Shown here: positions 13,055-24,834 of the stretch, one piece after another | Layout: each line of letters begins with the position of its first letter | Position numbering within the stretch: the stretch's first letter is position 1 | Notes under the pieces: model-generated | What the model saw: only the letters and a program-made list of their open reading frames with translations | Database searches by the model: none | Told to the model about the DNA's origin: nothing | Program-made: the position numbers and the translations under genes | From: Eutypa lata | Taxonomy: Eukaryota; Ascomycota; Sordariomycetes; Xylariales; Diatrypaceae | Assembly: GCA_022661535.1 (NCBI GenBank) | Contig: JAKULF010000008.1 | Coordinates: 1,302,001 to 1,366,000 of the forward strand | Length of the DNA: 64,000 nt | Direction: 5' to 3'

Positions 13055-13892
13055 ATGCCGGTATGTCAATGTCAACCCTCATCAATGCATATCCAAGGCC
13101 CCCTATCCAACGAGTGAACCATAACCAATACCAATACGCAAACCTACTAACTAATCCCCTTTACCCTCTCCATCCACGCAGGCCTACAACTCCATGTTCA
13201 ACGCGGACCCGAACGTACCCCGGCTCGTAGGCAACGTGCCGCTGCTCCCCCTGCGGACGAAGACGCGCGGGCCGGCCTACACGCTGCCCATGCCCAGCCC
13301 GCCGCTCCCCGCGAGCGAGTCGCCCGACCCGGACTCGGAGTCGTACGACATCCTGGACGAGGTGCTACTGCTGTTCCGGGCCAACACGCTGTTCCGGAAC
13401 TTCGAGATCCAAGGGCCCGCTGACCGCCTGCTCATCTACGGCATCCTGTTCGTGAGCGAGTGCCTGACCAAGATCCGGCCCCACCACGGCGTCCGCGACG
13501 CCACCAAGGAGGTCCTCAATACCGCCCTCGACCTCAACTTCGCCATCCCCGGCGACCCGGGCTTTCCCTTGAATCAGGTGAGCGGGCTCTCTTTGCTTTC
13601 GCTATATATATGATTTTTCACTTTGCTTTGGTGGTGGTAAAGAGGAAAAAATACATGTGATACAAATATCATGGGTGGATGATAAGAGCTTGAGCTAACT
13701 GGCTGGTTATAGATGTACGAGCCCCCGAGAGATAGACAGGATGCGGAACAGCTACGACAATACCTATCCCAGGTACGACAAGAGTTGGCCAGTCGGTTAC
13801 TTGCAAGAGTCTACGAGGAAGGCGGGGACGGAAAGCCGAGCAAGTGGTGGTTGAGCTTTACGAAGAGGAAGTTTATGGGCAAGTCGCTGTGA
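13055..13892 (+). CDS. ARC18: actin-related protein 2/3 complex subunit 3 (p21-Arc)
   Basis: This subunit of the Arp2/3 complex nucleates branched actin filaments at cortical patches. There are three exons: 13055-13060 (only ATG CCG), 13182-13577 and 13713-13892, giving 193 residues. After MPAYNSMF come family hallmarks: LPLRTKTRGPA, a Pro/Ser-rich insert, LFRANTLFRNFEI, GPADRLLIYG, FAIPGDPGFPLNQ, YEPPRDRQDAEQLRQYLSQVRQEL and the C-terminal KWWLSFTKRKFMGKSL. Length is close to the usual 175-195. The two-codon first exon is supported by a GTATGT donor and by the family's conserved MPAY start. The central coding part is much richer in G+C than its surroundings. Confidence 0.95.
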
Positions 13893-14278
13893 GGAAAGGA
13901 GAACGAACGTTTGTAGGAAACCTCGATGGTTTGCCGTTCGAACTGAGGGGAAAAAAGGAAAGTCCCTACAAGTCTAGAGTGTAGTGGACGGCGAGAGGAA
14001 TAAAAGTCACAAAATACTCCGTCAAATGCTGCACGAATATAACGATAACTCGGAGTCTATTTTATATTGTGACGATAGAAGTTGCCATAGTCTCAATGCC
14101 TCAATTCTCCCACCTTGGAATACAAGCAATGCGAATCTCATTACGTAGCAATATGACCCCTTTTAAAACGCCCTCATATGCAGTGTATACCACGTATACT
14201 CAACCACTATTATGGTTCCACCCGCCACCCTACTCATTTTTTTCTCGCTTTCGCAGTTAACAACTCAATATCTCCCTC
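13893..14278. other. intergenic gap between convergent ARPC3 and TRM6
   Basis: This short spacer between two convergent 3' ends probably holds both polyadenylation regions. No gene seen. Confidence 0.5.
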
Positions 14279-16343
14279 TCACTCCTCGACTATCTCCTCA
14301 ACCTTACCTCCTCCAGCCTCTACTCCATCTCCACCTCCACCTCCACCTCCCACCCCACCCTCAGCATCAACATCAACAGTATCGACCCTTCTTCTCTTCG
14401 CCTTCGGTCTCGCCTTCCCCCTCGCCTCGACCTTCCCCTCCGCCGGCCTGACCTTCCAAGCCGTGAAAACATACCCCTCGGGGCCGCCACGACTCGTCAT
14501 AAGCGGGTGCGTGCGCCCGGGCAGGACCTGCCACCTCCTCACGCGACTCGTCTGAATCGCCGCGCCGAGCAGCAAAGCCGGGTTGAGCGGGAACTCCTCG
14601 GAGCCCGGCCACTCCTCCGCGTTCTCCGTGATGGGAGGATCCGCCGCCCACGCCGCCCTCCTCGCGATGCTGTAGCAGTCGGCGAGGGCGGCGAGCGGCT
14701 CGACAGTCTGGCTATAGACGGCGACGGGGGCGCCGCCGCGCAGCAGGGGGACGGCGTGGCGCAGGACCGAGATCGGGTCCATGGTCGTGGCGACGACGAG
14801 CCCCGCGAACCCGCCCGACCGCGCCGTATCGACTGCGTGGCGCACGCGCGCCCACCGCCGCCGCTTCCGGTGGTAGGTCCCGCGGCGGTTGGCCTTCCAG
14901 GAGCGCAGCTCGTCCGGGGTCGCTTCCACGGGGATGATCGAGTAGGCGCTGTCGCGGTCGGGCTCGAGGAGCTGCAGCCATGTGACTGTCGTTAGGTGCT
15001 TGGCTAGGGGGTGGTCGAGGGGAGGGGACGGGTTCGTGTGGTCGAAGCCGAAGTACCGTAGGTAGCTGAGGTTGGGTTGCGAGTTGGAGTGCAGGAGCGT
15101 CAGGGTATTGGTGCGTGCGTAGGGGACATGTAGGTCGTCATGTCGGTGGTGATGGTGGTGATGATGGTGTTTGTTGCCTCCTCTCTCGTGCTGCTTCTTG
15201 TGGGTCTGGGCTGGGGTTGGTTTTGAGGCAGCTTGTTCACTATTTTCTTGGGTGGTGGGTTGTTTAGATGCTTCCTGGGTGATTTGTGGTTGCGAGCCTT
15301 CTGTGTTTTTGGCTGTGAGCGCTTCAGCTTGGCGGATGGGTTCCTTCCTTTTTGCTTGCGGCGAGGTTGGTCGTCGCTGCTCTCCCTCCGGATGGTCTTC
15401 ACTTTCAGACTGGTACAACACATCCATTCTCTCAGCCATGGCGGCCACCAAGAGACCACCAGTATCATCTACGACGAGCCATCGTCCCGCCGCCGGAGCA
15501 GCTTCCGACTTGTCCTCGTCTTCCTTGCCACCCTCCTGAACACCACCATCATACTCGCACCGATCCTTCCCGCCAAAATGCACATTGGCCCAACACCCGA
15601 GCAGAGCGATCATCTCCCCCCGCATGTCGAGGATTTTGGAGGGGTCCTTCTCCTCGAGGAGCCAGTGGTCGAGCATGGGCACGTCGAGCGGCAGCACGCA
15701 GAAGCGGCGGATGTACTTGCGGGTCTTCAGGAGCTTGTACTTGGCGACGGCGAACTGGGTCTTCTGGTCGAGCGCCGTGTGCGACAGCATCAGCTTCGCG
15801 ATCAGGTCCTTGCCCGCGTCGGTCCCGTCCCGCTTCAGCTGCTCGATCTCCTCCATGCTGAGCGTCTGGCGCGCCGACTCGTCCAGCTGCGCGCGGTCCG
15901 TCTTCACGACCACGGCCCCCGACTCCGGGTCCACTAGCGCGTACTCGACACCCGTTGGCGTCGCCGTGTTGTCGTCGTTGGCTTCGTCATCATCGAGCGC
16001 TGGTGTTGACGTTCCAGGCGAGCTTGATGACGTGTTCGCGGACAGGATGTCGCTGTACAGTTCGGATGCTGGTACAACTCGTAATCGATTGAACTTCTCA
16101 TCTTCGTTCTTGTCTAGGAGTTCGTAGGTAAGGTGAAATGGCCGTTGGATGATCAGGTTGCTTGGGAAAGATCCATATTTTCCTAATGATATGGTTCTAT
16201 GATTTATTAGCTACAATACTTAGCAGAACGTAGAGATCTAGACTTGGGAAGACGAACGTATTAGGAACTACCTGAAGGGTTTTTATATTTCCAGTGGGTA
16301 GCTTCAAAGCCACCCAAGCATTGGGTTGGACTAATGAATGCAT
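14279..16343 (-). CDS. TRM6: tRNA (adenine-58-N1) methyltransferase non-catalytic subunit TRM6/GCD10
   Basis: TRM6 pairs with catalytic TRM61 to make m1A58 in tRNAs in the nucleus. Exon 1 (16343-16258) encodes MHSLVQPNAWVALKLPTG. After a 61-nt intron with an unusual GTTCGT donor, exon 2 (16196-14279) continues in frame with NTTISLGKYGSFPSNL, the beta-barrel start typical of the family, then LLDKNEDEKFNRL, EEIEQLKRDG and ALDQKTQFAVAKYKLLKTRKYIRRF. The total is 667 residues, longer than the yeast protein because of low-complexity inserts (acidic, Gln/Ser-rich and a run of eight His before RHDDLH). The C-terminal Rossmann-like part (FAGLVVATTMDP, APVAVYSQTVEPL) is present. The tail is basic, then Gly-rich, and ends EEIVEE. 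Confidence 0.95.
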
Positions 16344-17074
16344 TTCGTGATGTGTTCAATACAGACAGAAGTGGTGGACTGGATGTTGACTGGAATTTTT
16401 TGGGATAGGAAGAAACCCCACTAGACTAGATCCAAATCTACAACCCCACTAATGCCCGCTGTGGGGTGCAGTAACTACATACATACATACAAAGAATGTG
16501 GGGCAAGGCAAATGAGCTATGAGATTTCATATCAAGGTCAGCACTTAGTAGGTATTATATACTCTGTATGACGACTAATTAGCTTGATATCCCGATCTAC
16601 CTGGCATGCAACTTTAGAGATGGGATTATGTCTACTATAGTATTTGACTTACTATGGTACCTAGAATGAGCATTCCCTGTGAATTATATGGCTCATTTTG
16701 TGTCGAGACTCTCAATGTTGTGTGTGAGAAAAGTAGCTCTCCTGGAAGACCTACGTATGTATCTATCCACCTTCTCTGACGATGTCACCATTCATGACAC
16801 TGTATCCTTTCAACCTACAAGAAGTTAGAAACAATGGAATTGTTGTAGACTGCAGAAGAAAGATACTGAAGAGATGGCTTCTCTACCCTCTTTGTCCTCG
16901 CTAACAAATGATTGCGCCTGCTATCATACACATTGATACTATAAATAAGGGGTTACCCTAGTTTATCTCGCTGAAGGCCTACGTCAAACTAACATTTGCA
17001 AGTTGAAAGTCCTTCGTAGTATTAATCTCTGGTCTGCGTAAAATTTACAATAGGTACATTGACCACATACACCC
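16344..17074. other. divergent intergenic region TRM6 / hypothetical
   Basis: The region holds both 5' flanks. A short (CATA)n run is present near 16478-16490. No gene seen. Confidence 0.5.
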
Positions 17075-18214
17075 ATGTCAGACTCGCAGGGCCACCTAGA
17101 TAGGAGTTTGGACACTCCAAACCGGCAGTACAATCTATTAGAGACAATTATCTGTCCTGAATATTGGCCCATCGGAAGATATGAAGCGGAAACCGAAAAG
17201 GTCGACGGCGTTCCTGATGATGTTCTCGGTCCGGACGGTGACTGGATGCCTATAGAAGAGTGGATACCTATCGTGGCTTCGGGCTGGACGCGCACAGTAG
17301 AGAGCAATACTTCGTCGTCGGAGACGGGCTCGACCGCAAATCAGGTCCAGGAGATAACCTTTAGTCAGGTGGTGAACTACCGCCTCAGTAAGCAGGAGCA
17401 TTACGCCGATACTGTGCGAACAAGCCTGGAACTCCAGCATCTCGGGCTTCTGCAAGATAACCCGGTTGTCCGTCGAGAACTCATCCTGATAAGCCTGGGG
17501 ATAAAAGATCACCGAGGAACGGATTTCCATGAACTTCTAGACTGGTTCGAGTCGAGTGTCGTCCAGATACCCTGGAACGACTATCAAGGAAGCTACCTCG
17601 ACCTCGATGCTCAGACGCAGAATCCACTCTGGCCTCGAGTCCAGGGGTACCTCGCCAACTCGAACAGAGAGCGAGGCTATAGTAACTGGGAGCGTCTTGG
17701 TTATGGCGATTGGTTGAGGCCGATTGATAAGAGCGACTGGACTCACGAGGATCATGCATGTAGGTTTATTCTCTACTTCTATGATCTGCTAACCCACCCA
17801 GAGTTGCCCCAGGAACACCAAATACACGGTAGGTTGTCTCTTGAGAAGTGCGTGGGCCAACGGACTACTGAGTCCTGTGATGAACACGACAAGGCGTGGT
17901 TCGGATATTCGTTGCTCTGCCTACTTATTCGTAGTTGGCAGTATAAGCAGCATGATCCTCTAGCGATTTGGGGTTGCAATGAGGGTCTCGTTCCGGCGAT
18001 GTATCCGAGTTACTCCCCTAATCGCTATACGAGTTACCCGCCCGTTCAGGTAGGTGAACTCAACCTTAGTCCATTCACGCCGTGGGTGCATGAGGATAAT
18101 AACGAATATGACATGTACCGCAGTGACGAAGATGAAGATGAAGACGGGGAAGAAGTTCAAGTTGAATATGCATATGCATATGAAGAAGAAAGCGAAGACG
18201 GATACATGAGCTAG
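17075..18214 (+). CDS. hypothetical protein with acidic tail (379 aa)
   Basis: A single 379-codon frame starts at ATG 17075. The body is hydrophilic and rich in Trp, Tyr and His (for example YPSYSPNRYTSYPP near 314). The last 45 residues are extremely acidic, with a DEDEDEDGEE run and a Tyr/Ala patch (YAYAYEEE). There is no signal peptide or membrane segment. I do not recognise the family. Size, lack of interruptions and normal codon use support a real gene. Confidence 0.75.
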   Translation: MSDSQGHLDRSLDTPNRQYNLLETIICPEYWPIGRYEAETEKVDGVPDDVLGPDGDWMPIEEWIPIVASGWTRTVESNTSSSETGSTANQVQEITFSQVVNYRLSKQEHYADTVRTSLELQHLGLLQDNPVVRRELILISLGIKDHRGTDFHELLDWFESSVVQIPWNDYQGSYLDLDAQTQNPLWPRVQGYLANSNRERGYSNWERLGYGDWLRPIDKSDWTHEDHACRFILYFYDLLTHPELPQEHQIHGRLSLEKCVGQRTTESCDEHDKAWFGYSLLCLLIRSWQYKQHDPLAIWGCNEGLVPAMYPSYSPNRYTSYPPVQVGELNLSPFTPWVHEDNNEYDMYRSDEDEDEDGEEVQVEYAYAYEEESEDGYMS

Positions 18215-18666
18215 ATAATTACTAGATGTAAGTAAGTTGCAGGTGGTTAGAGGATGCAAGCTATAGAATTGGTAAGTGCATAATTATCCTCGCAGGCTTT
18301 CTTATAATCTTGAAACAAGGGAGGACATACATTGTTTAGAATACAACGCACATCTAAGAAAACTAAATAGAGGCATTGTTTTTTTGTTGTGGATGACTAC
18401 ACCATCTGCGCTGTAAATTGTCCATCGTGTATTAATTTGGTCTCGAGAAGGAGACACCTCCTGTTGTCTGCAGGCCCCTAACTACCTAGTCGAGTGGCGC
18501 AGGCTTGTGGCTGACTGAGGTTAAAGCGAAATTAGTTAATGGACGCATTATTATCCTCGTAACCGGTCTCTATAATCCATCTTCTGTCTACTACTATAAT
18601 GCCCACCTTCCCTAACCAAGTACTTACCTAAGAGGGGTCGAATATAAGGTACCACAGCAGTTAAAC
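18215..18666. other. intergenic region upstream of RWD/DUF1115 gene
   Basis: No gene seen. It acts as the 3' flank of the left gene and the promoter region of the right gene. Confidence 0.5.
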
Positions 18667-19734
18667 ATGGCCGGCGCCACGACCTCCGCGGCCGTTCTGC
18701 CCAAGGAGCTCATGGAACTCCAGCTGGGCCAGATCGATCTCCTGATGGCCATGTACCCATCAGAAGACGACATAGTCCTCGAGGATAGCTCCAGGGAGTT
18801 GCTCAGAACTCTAAGAGAGTGGTGTGACGGCAGCAGCAGTCATGGAGAAGCACTGCCACCATCGCATGTTCCGTCTGGCTTATCATTTGTCCTAAACCTC
18901 GAGGTAGCAGAAGGCGTATCATTATCAGCATCCAAACGTCTCCAACTAGACATGACCTGGCCCCTGAGATGCGAGGGCGCTAACATGCCCGTTGAGCCAC
19001 CTGCCCCCAAGGTAAGGATACGGCAACCCGACTGGCTCAGCCGGGCCGAGACCTCGCAGCTCACGGCGGAGATACCATCACCATCAACCCCGGGAGACGG
19101 CGGGGACGGCGACAACGACAACGACAACGACAACGACATCCTCGCCATCATCGAACACATCAAAGATGCGACGAGTCAGCATATCGCAACATCATCAGCA
19201 TCATCTAAACCGCAGGATGCCGCCAACAACCTGACAGCAAAGAAAAAGAACAGCTCGGGCGATGCCGGCCCCCCTCCCGCCGTGGTGCGCGCGTGGTTCT
19301 ACTTCCCGTCGATCAGCACGCGCGCGAAGCGAGACGACCTGGTGCACCACGCGCCGGGATATGGGCTAACGGGGTTCCTGCTGGCGGGGAAGCCGGGGGT
19401 GCTGTGCCTGGAGGGCGGGGCGCGCGACATCGATGCTTTCATGCGGTTCATCAAGACGGAGAGCTGGGGCGACATACCGGCGCACCACAAGAAGGTCAGC
19501 GAGCGGTGGCGAGAAGAGGAGTCCGAGTCCGAGTCCGGGGATGGAGATGGGGCCCCGGGGAGGATTGGGATTGGGGTTGGGATTAAGCGTGCGTTTTCGG
19601 ATATGAGCGAGATCACGGAAACGCTGGGAGGGGCGAGGCGCGGCGAGAGGGCTAATCGGAATGATATGAAGGCGCTGGAGGCGTGGCTTGGTGAGAGGGG
19701 GCTGGGGGAGGCGTTTGCGAAAGTTTTGATATGA
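18667..19734 (+). CDS. RWD domain protein with C-terminal DUF1115 (RWDD2-like)
   Basis: This intronless gene encodes 355 residues. The N-terminal 110 residues form an RWD domain (LMELQLGQIDLLMAMYPSED, then SFVLNLEVAEGV), a UBC-like protein-interaction fold. A low-complexity linker contains an Asp-Asn repeat encoded by a GACAAC microsatellite (about 19109-19137). The C-terminal half is the DUF1115 domain, with RAWFYFPSISTRAKRDDLV, GLTGFLLAGKPGVLCLEGG and IKTESWGDIPAHHKKV. This two-domain order matches the RWDD2 family, whose biochemical role is not firmly known. It is probably a cytosolic adaptor. Confidence 0.9.
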   Translation: MAGATTSAAVLPKELMELQLGQIDLLMAMYPSEDDIVLEDSSRELLRTLREWCDGSSSHGEALPPSHVPSGLSFVLNLEVAEGVSLSASKRLQLDMTWPLRCEGANMPVEPPAPKVRIRQPDWLSRAETSQLTAEIPSPSTPGDGGDGDNDNDNDNDILAIIEHIKDATSQHIATSSASSKPQDAANNLTAKKKNSSGDAGPPPAVVRAWFYFPSISTRAKRDDLVHHAPGYGLTGFLLAGKPGVLCLEGGARDIDAFMRFIKTESWGDIPAHHKKVSERWREEESESESGDGDGAPGRIGIGVGIKRAFSDMSEITETLGGARRGERANRNDMKALEAWLGERGLGEAFAKVLI

Positions 19735-20230
19735 GGGATATTATGCACATATATATTGATGATTAAATAGGGGCGTAATGGGTAGAACAATCTAGGCATT
19801 GTACGAGTAAACTCTGGTTGATGGTCGAGACCACTTACCAATATACTAAGCACCTACCAGTGGTGCCTATTTATCACATTGTATTGGTTATCATTTTACA
19901 CGCAATATGAAAACAATCTCTATTTCATCAACCCTGTTACGTTTCGAAACAGCCTTATCTCCTTACAAAACCTCACCATTTTCCCTTTCCGACGCCTGGT
20001 TGAAATACCACCCATCCGGCCACTCATCGCTGATCTAAGTAAGTAGTCTGCGAAAAGAAAAAGCTCGAGACCACCACCACCACCACGCACGAACAAACGA
20101 ACAAACGCAAAAGGCCACATCAAACCCGACTCTAACTCTAGTTGATAGACAAGCTACTCCTCGTCCATGCATTCGAATTTCATCAAGTTTACATCAAATG
20201 GACCGCCTGATTGACTGGCTCTCTCCTTAC
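19735..20230. other. intergenic gap between convergent genes
   Basis: This is a spacer between the 3' ends of the RWD gene and the methionyl-tRNA synthetase gene. No gene seen. Confidence 0.5.
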
Positions 20231-22396
20231 TCACTTCCCGGCAGGCGGACCATCAATCGCGAGTTCAGAGATACCCTTCTCGACAGCATCGGTCTTCACG
20301 CCGGTCTCGACGTTCTCCGCCTTCTTCTGCTGCTTCTTGCGCTGCCTAGCTGCCTTCTTAGCAGCGGCCTTCTCGGCCTCGATCTGCTTCTGCTTGCGCA
20401 GCTCCTCCCCTCCGTACATGTCGCGCCACTCGTCTGCCTTGGCCGTCGGGATGATGCTGAAGAGCGACTCCGCCTTGCCGATGGGTTGACCCGCCTTGAT
20501 GGTGTCAGCTGTCCAGGTAGATGGGATGGTGACCTTAGCTTCCACGCCAAGCTGCTTGAAGATTGACTCCGCGGTGGTGGGCATGTAAGGAGACAGGAGG
20601 CTGGCAAGGAGGTGTAATGTGTTGAGGCCAAAGCCGATGACAGCGGCACAGCGGGCAGGGTCTTCGGCCAGAAGTTGATTGTTGAGCAAATTGTCCTGCA
20701 GCAACTTGTTTCCACGTCCTGAGATGGTAAGAATTGTTGACAAACCAGCACGTAGTTTGTTGTCCTCAAGGTTGGAGTTGTAAGTTTGAAGTAAGGAGTC
20801 GACCTCCTCTTTATACGCCTTAAAAGCACCAGCGGGGTCGCCATAGGCTTGGTAATCGGGCACGGTACTATCCATCTTCGCGGCGCAGAATTTGACGATT
20901 CGTTGGCTGAAATTGCCCAAGTTCTTCAGGAGATCGTTATTGTTGGCGTCGATGAACTCCTGCCATCTGAATTCAGAGTCGGCTGTTTCGGGACGTCTTG
21001 AAAGAAGATAGTATCTCCAAATGTCCGCATCGATACCCGTCTCCTTGGCACTGTTACCGAACACGCCGACATTTCTTGACTTGCTGAACTTGCCACCTTC
21101 ATAGTTCAGGTACTCTGTAGTGGATAACCGAGCAACCTTGGTCCAGTTGTCTTTGGTTCCTATTTGAGAAGCTGGGAAGATGATGGTGTGGAATCTTGTA
21201 TACCCGGAGTTAGTTGTCATGATACGTAGTTGTAATACAGGGGGCTACTCACGGTACATTGTCTTTTCCCATGAACTGGTAGAGTGACACGTTCTCTGGG
21301 TTCTTCCACCATTGCTCCCACTTCTTTCCTTCTAGGTCATTCTTATCGGTATATGCTTTAGTAATGGAGACATAACCTATGCAAGCGTCGAACCAACTGC
21401 CACACAAGTTAGCATTTATTATAGAAGGGGTTTGAAAGATCAGGCCTACTCACACATAAAAGACTTTGTTCGCGTATTCCGCATCGTCGAGACCTTCCAG
21501 ACCTGTTGGAATAGGCACACCCCATTTCAAATCGCGCGTAATACCTCGAGGCTGTAATCCTTTATCGATCCAAGATTTGGTGATGGCGATGCAGTTAGCG
21601 CTCCAGTGTTCGCTAGCGCCGCCAAACCACTTCACCATCTCGTCTTGAAGAGAGTCCAGACGCAGAAACAGATGTTTCGTCGCCCGTCTTTCGGGTGTGG
21701 CGCCATCCAGCTTACAGCGGGGGTTGATCAGCCAACCAGTAGAGCGCTCGTCAGTCGAATGGTGCTCCCCGCTGGTCTCTATAGGCTCAAGGGGATCGAG
21801 CAGGCTACCACAACGATCGCATTGATCTCCACGCGCTCCCGGGTCATGGCACAGACTACATTCTCCTTCGACGAAACGGTCCGCTAGGAAAGATTGGTGG
21901 GCGGGGCAGAAAGGTTGAATCGTCTCTCGCTCTTCGATGTATCCGTTGCGCCAAAGATCTGAAAATATCTTCTGGACAATCTCTGTCTGCTGGGAAGTTG
22001 GGGTGCGACCGAAAACATCGAATCCAATTCGGAACCTGCCAAATCGATTGGTTAGGTGACAGACATGGCCAGCATAAACTTAAAGTTAGAGGGGAGTATA
22101 ACTTACCAATCGTAGATCTCCTTGTGAATGGCATGATACTTGGCGCAAAGAGATGCAGGATCCATACCCTCCTCGAGAGCTTTGGTCTCGCTGGCTGTAC
22201 CATACTCGTCTGATCCGCATATGTAAACGGTCCGATACCCTCGTCCTCTACAATAACGAGCAAACACATCGGCGGAGAGGACACTGCCTATGATGTTGCC
22301 AAGATGGGGTACATTATTGACATATGGTAAGGCGCTGGTGATTAAAATGTTGCGCGTGTCCGGCGAGGGAAGCACTGGCTCCGAGGAAGTCGCCAT
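20231..22396 (-). CDS. MES1: cytosolic methionyl-tRNA synthetase
   Basis: This class I synthetase charges tRNA-Met. Four exons (22396-22107, 22035-21454, 21396-21253, 21194-20231) with donors GTAAGT, GTGAGT and GTGAGT give 659 residues. The HIGH-type motif is PHLGN (30-34) after [12 protein letters not shown], followed by [17 protein letters not shown]. The Cys-rich zinc region CPAHQSFL...CSLCHDPG...CDRCG is in exon 2. The KMSKS-type motif is KFSKS (374-378). The anticodon-binding helical domain follows ([23 protein letters not shown]). The C-terminus is a Lys/Ala-rich helix ([18 protein letters not shown]), and no EMAPII-like tRNA-binding domain is present. The last acceptor is AAG, less usual but required by the frame. 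Confidence 0.95.
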
Positions 22397-23003
22397 TGTG
22401 TGCGTTGGATAATCAGGTTGTATGCAATCTCTCTTTGATTTGGGAGAAAGTGAATGAGACAGTTGGGAAAGAAGGAAGAGAAAAGAGGAAAAGTGAGACA
22501 GTCTGACTGGTAGTGGTGGTTGCTTGGTCAGGTAAAATTGACTATTGACAGACAGGTATGAGTAACAACTTGATAGCCCCGCGAGCTCGGCACCGCGGGG
22601 TCATGGCGACATTGGTCACTGAAAGCTTATCTGATTAGCTTATCTGATTAGCTTATCTTATCAGTATAAATCTAAGTACATCGTTGATTTTGGAATTGTC
22701 TTTGCGGTAGCAAACTTCTCTCATAATAACATTTCGTTTCACTTTGGTAGCAAGCTATTTATGTTAAAAAATTAAGGTCATAAGGAAGTGGTATTCGTGG
22801 AAGTTATCGATCTTGTCTTGCATTCCTATGGTGGCCAAGTAAGTAATAGGGGTACTTACTACTAGTAATGATATGGTTAGGCGGGGTTACCATCTGCTCA
22901 TCGACTTAAACCTGGATTAGGGGTAATTGAGACATGGGTTGTTCTTCATTTTATATCGTTGATATATTCTGGAACCTCTTATGTAGGTATAAAAGATTCA
23001 AAA
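22397..23003. other. MetRS promoter region with GATA-site cluster
   Basis: No gene seen. The notable content is the tandem repeat at 22624-22662, annotated separately. Confidence 0.5.
22624..22663 (-). promoter_or_regulatory. tandem 13-mer carrying four HGATAR sites
   Basis: Two perfect copies and one variant of AGCTTATCTGATT are adjacent. On the minus strand they read as four GATA-factor sites (AGATAA three times, TGATAA once) at 22627-22632, 22640-22645, 22653-22658 and 22658-22663. AreA/NIT2- and SreA-type factors bind such clustered sites. It lies about 230 bp upstream of the MetRS start and downstream of the dead dehydrogenase. Binding itself is inference. Confidence 0.6.
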
Positions 23004-24164
23004 CTAAATACGTAACGTGATATTTTTTATGACTTGGAACTCTGCCAAGCCATATTTATTGCCCTCTTTACCCAGGCCAGATTCTTTTATGCCCCCGAAC
23101 GGCGCTTTTGACTTCGTCTACTGCCGCTCGGTTGATAAGGGGCCCATGCGTCACGGTTCGATCCAAGCCAGGACCTATTCGAAACCCTCGCATCCGTTCG
23201 ACCAGCGCCTCGATGAACCGATCGTGAATTCCTTTCTGCACGAATATCCCATTGGCGCATATACAAGTCTATCCAAAACACCGGAACTTGCAGGCCAGGA
23301 CGCCCTCCACTGCTGCGTTCATATCGGCGTCGTCAAACACGATGAACGGCGCGTTGCCACCTAGCTCCATGGAAACCTTCTTCATTTGCCTGGCTGCCTT
23401 CTGTGTGATTATCTTTCTGACGCCCGTCGAGCCTGTGAAGCTCACTTTCTTCACCAGGGGGTGGGTATAGAGCTGCGCGATAGCTTCCCTATACCTCGTC
23501 GAGACAACCTGTATTACCGTACGTGGAAACCCAGCCTCTATTGCCAGAGCGGCTAGGGCCATCGAGCACAAAGGTGTTTCGCTAGGGGGCTTGATGACGA
23601 CGGTACAACCCGCGGCCAAGGCAGGACCGAGTTTCCTCGTAACCATGGCGATTGGAAAGTTCCAAGGCCCAATGATCGCACACAGTCCGACAGGTTCCTT
23701 AACCACAAAGTTCGTGCTTCCGGGATGCTGTGATGTGATAATATCGCCATAATTGCGGACAGCCTCTTCGGCAAACCAACTGATAAAGCTCGCGCCATAC
23801 TCGACCTCTCCTTCTGCCTCAGCTATAGTTTTGCCATTTTCGATGGTGAGAATCAGGGCCAGGCCCTTTGCATTTGTCTGATAAGCGCGGCAAGCTTGTG
23901 CAGCTTTCGGGATCTCTCGTGCTCCGACGTGTATCGGAAGCTTTGAAAAGCCGTGTGGGCACTTTCAATTGCCCAAATAAAATCTGCCGTGGTAAAACTA
24001 GCCACCGTGGCAACCACGCGGTTGGTAGCCAGGTCGTAGACAGGAATGGTCTCTGAACTTGAGATCCAATCGCCCCCAATGAGCCCCGATTCATGCAAGA
24101 GGTCTAGTTTAGACAGCAGAGTTCTGATCGGTGTTGAATGTGACGCCGACATTTTGTCGGGCAT
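23004..24164 (-). pseudogene. broken succinate-semialdehyde-type aldehyde dehydrogenase
   Basis: The N-terminus (ATG 24164; GLIGGDWISS) and the ALDH body (GPWNFPIAMVTRKLGPALAAG, FTGSTGVRKII, SMELGGNAPFIVFDDAD) are clear. At least three lesions are visible. First, a one-base loss at about 23871-23876: RQ is followed by NAKGLALILTIENGKT only in another frame, as if CAAAATG became CAAATG. Second, a TAG at 23269-23271 replaces the Gln of the catalytic motif GQTC; the Cys follows it. Third, an internal deletion near 23104-23110 joins INRAAVDEVK directly, in another frame, to the C-terminal APFGGIKESGLGKEG, removing roughly 110 residues of the family fold. The frame then runs to a stop at 23004. 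The CAG-to-TAG change is a CpA-to-TpA change, as RIP makes. Confidence 0.9.
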
Positions 24165-24834
24165 TGTTCTGTTTGTTTGATGATTATGATTTATTGGCTA
24201 CTAGGTCGCGCATCACGTAGAGGGCCACTGTGTAATGAGCAGCTGACTGTTAGATGATGGATTATTCTGGGGTTTGTCGAGTATAATGTATCGTGTACAT
24301 CGGTTTAGATCATCCGTGGTTGCGTGGTAGAAAACATGAGTCAGGCCAGCACGTGCTATATGGATAATTTCCTGAACTTACTAAATGCCTGTAAGAAGAG
24401 GCTGATTCATAAACTATGTGACTGTAGTAACTACGGCCAGTGACTTTCTTTCTAGCTATTGAACCTCACTGCATGGGCTGCGTTGGTCTACATAGCTCTG
24501 CTCCTTGGCTTTCTAAGCACCCAAGACTGGCCTGTGAGGTGCTCCAAATCGAGCAGTGTTGACCTATAGGCTACAGCTAGGTCAGGACTTTTGATAGAAT
24601 AGCTTGCCGAAGGACGTTATTAATCCGACAACACTCGCTTTACGTTTTGGATATAACATATTGAACTCATCCTGAGAGATTGAGAAGCGTTAGATAAACA
24701 GAAGGATTAATAGTTAATGATTACGAGAGTAAGGTACAGGCAGGTATTAATTATGTGGAATGTTGGTGATGAACAAGAATTATCATTTTCGTAGTATTAA
24801 AGGTATCTCGGATGATACCATAATACTAAGAACA
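24165..24834. other. intergenic region
   Basis: No gene seen between the dead aldehyde dehydrogenase and the SDR gene. Confidence 0.5.

Noticed and set aside
15233..16127. long plus-strand frames over TRM6
   Set aside because: Shadows of the G+C-rich minus-strand TRM6 coding sequence.
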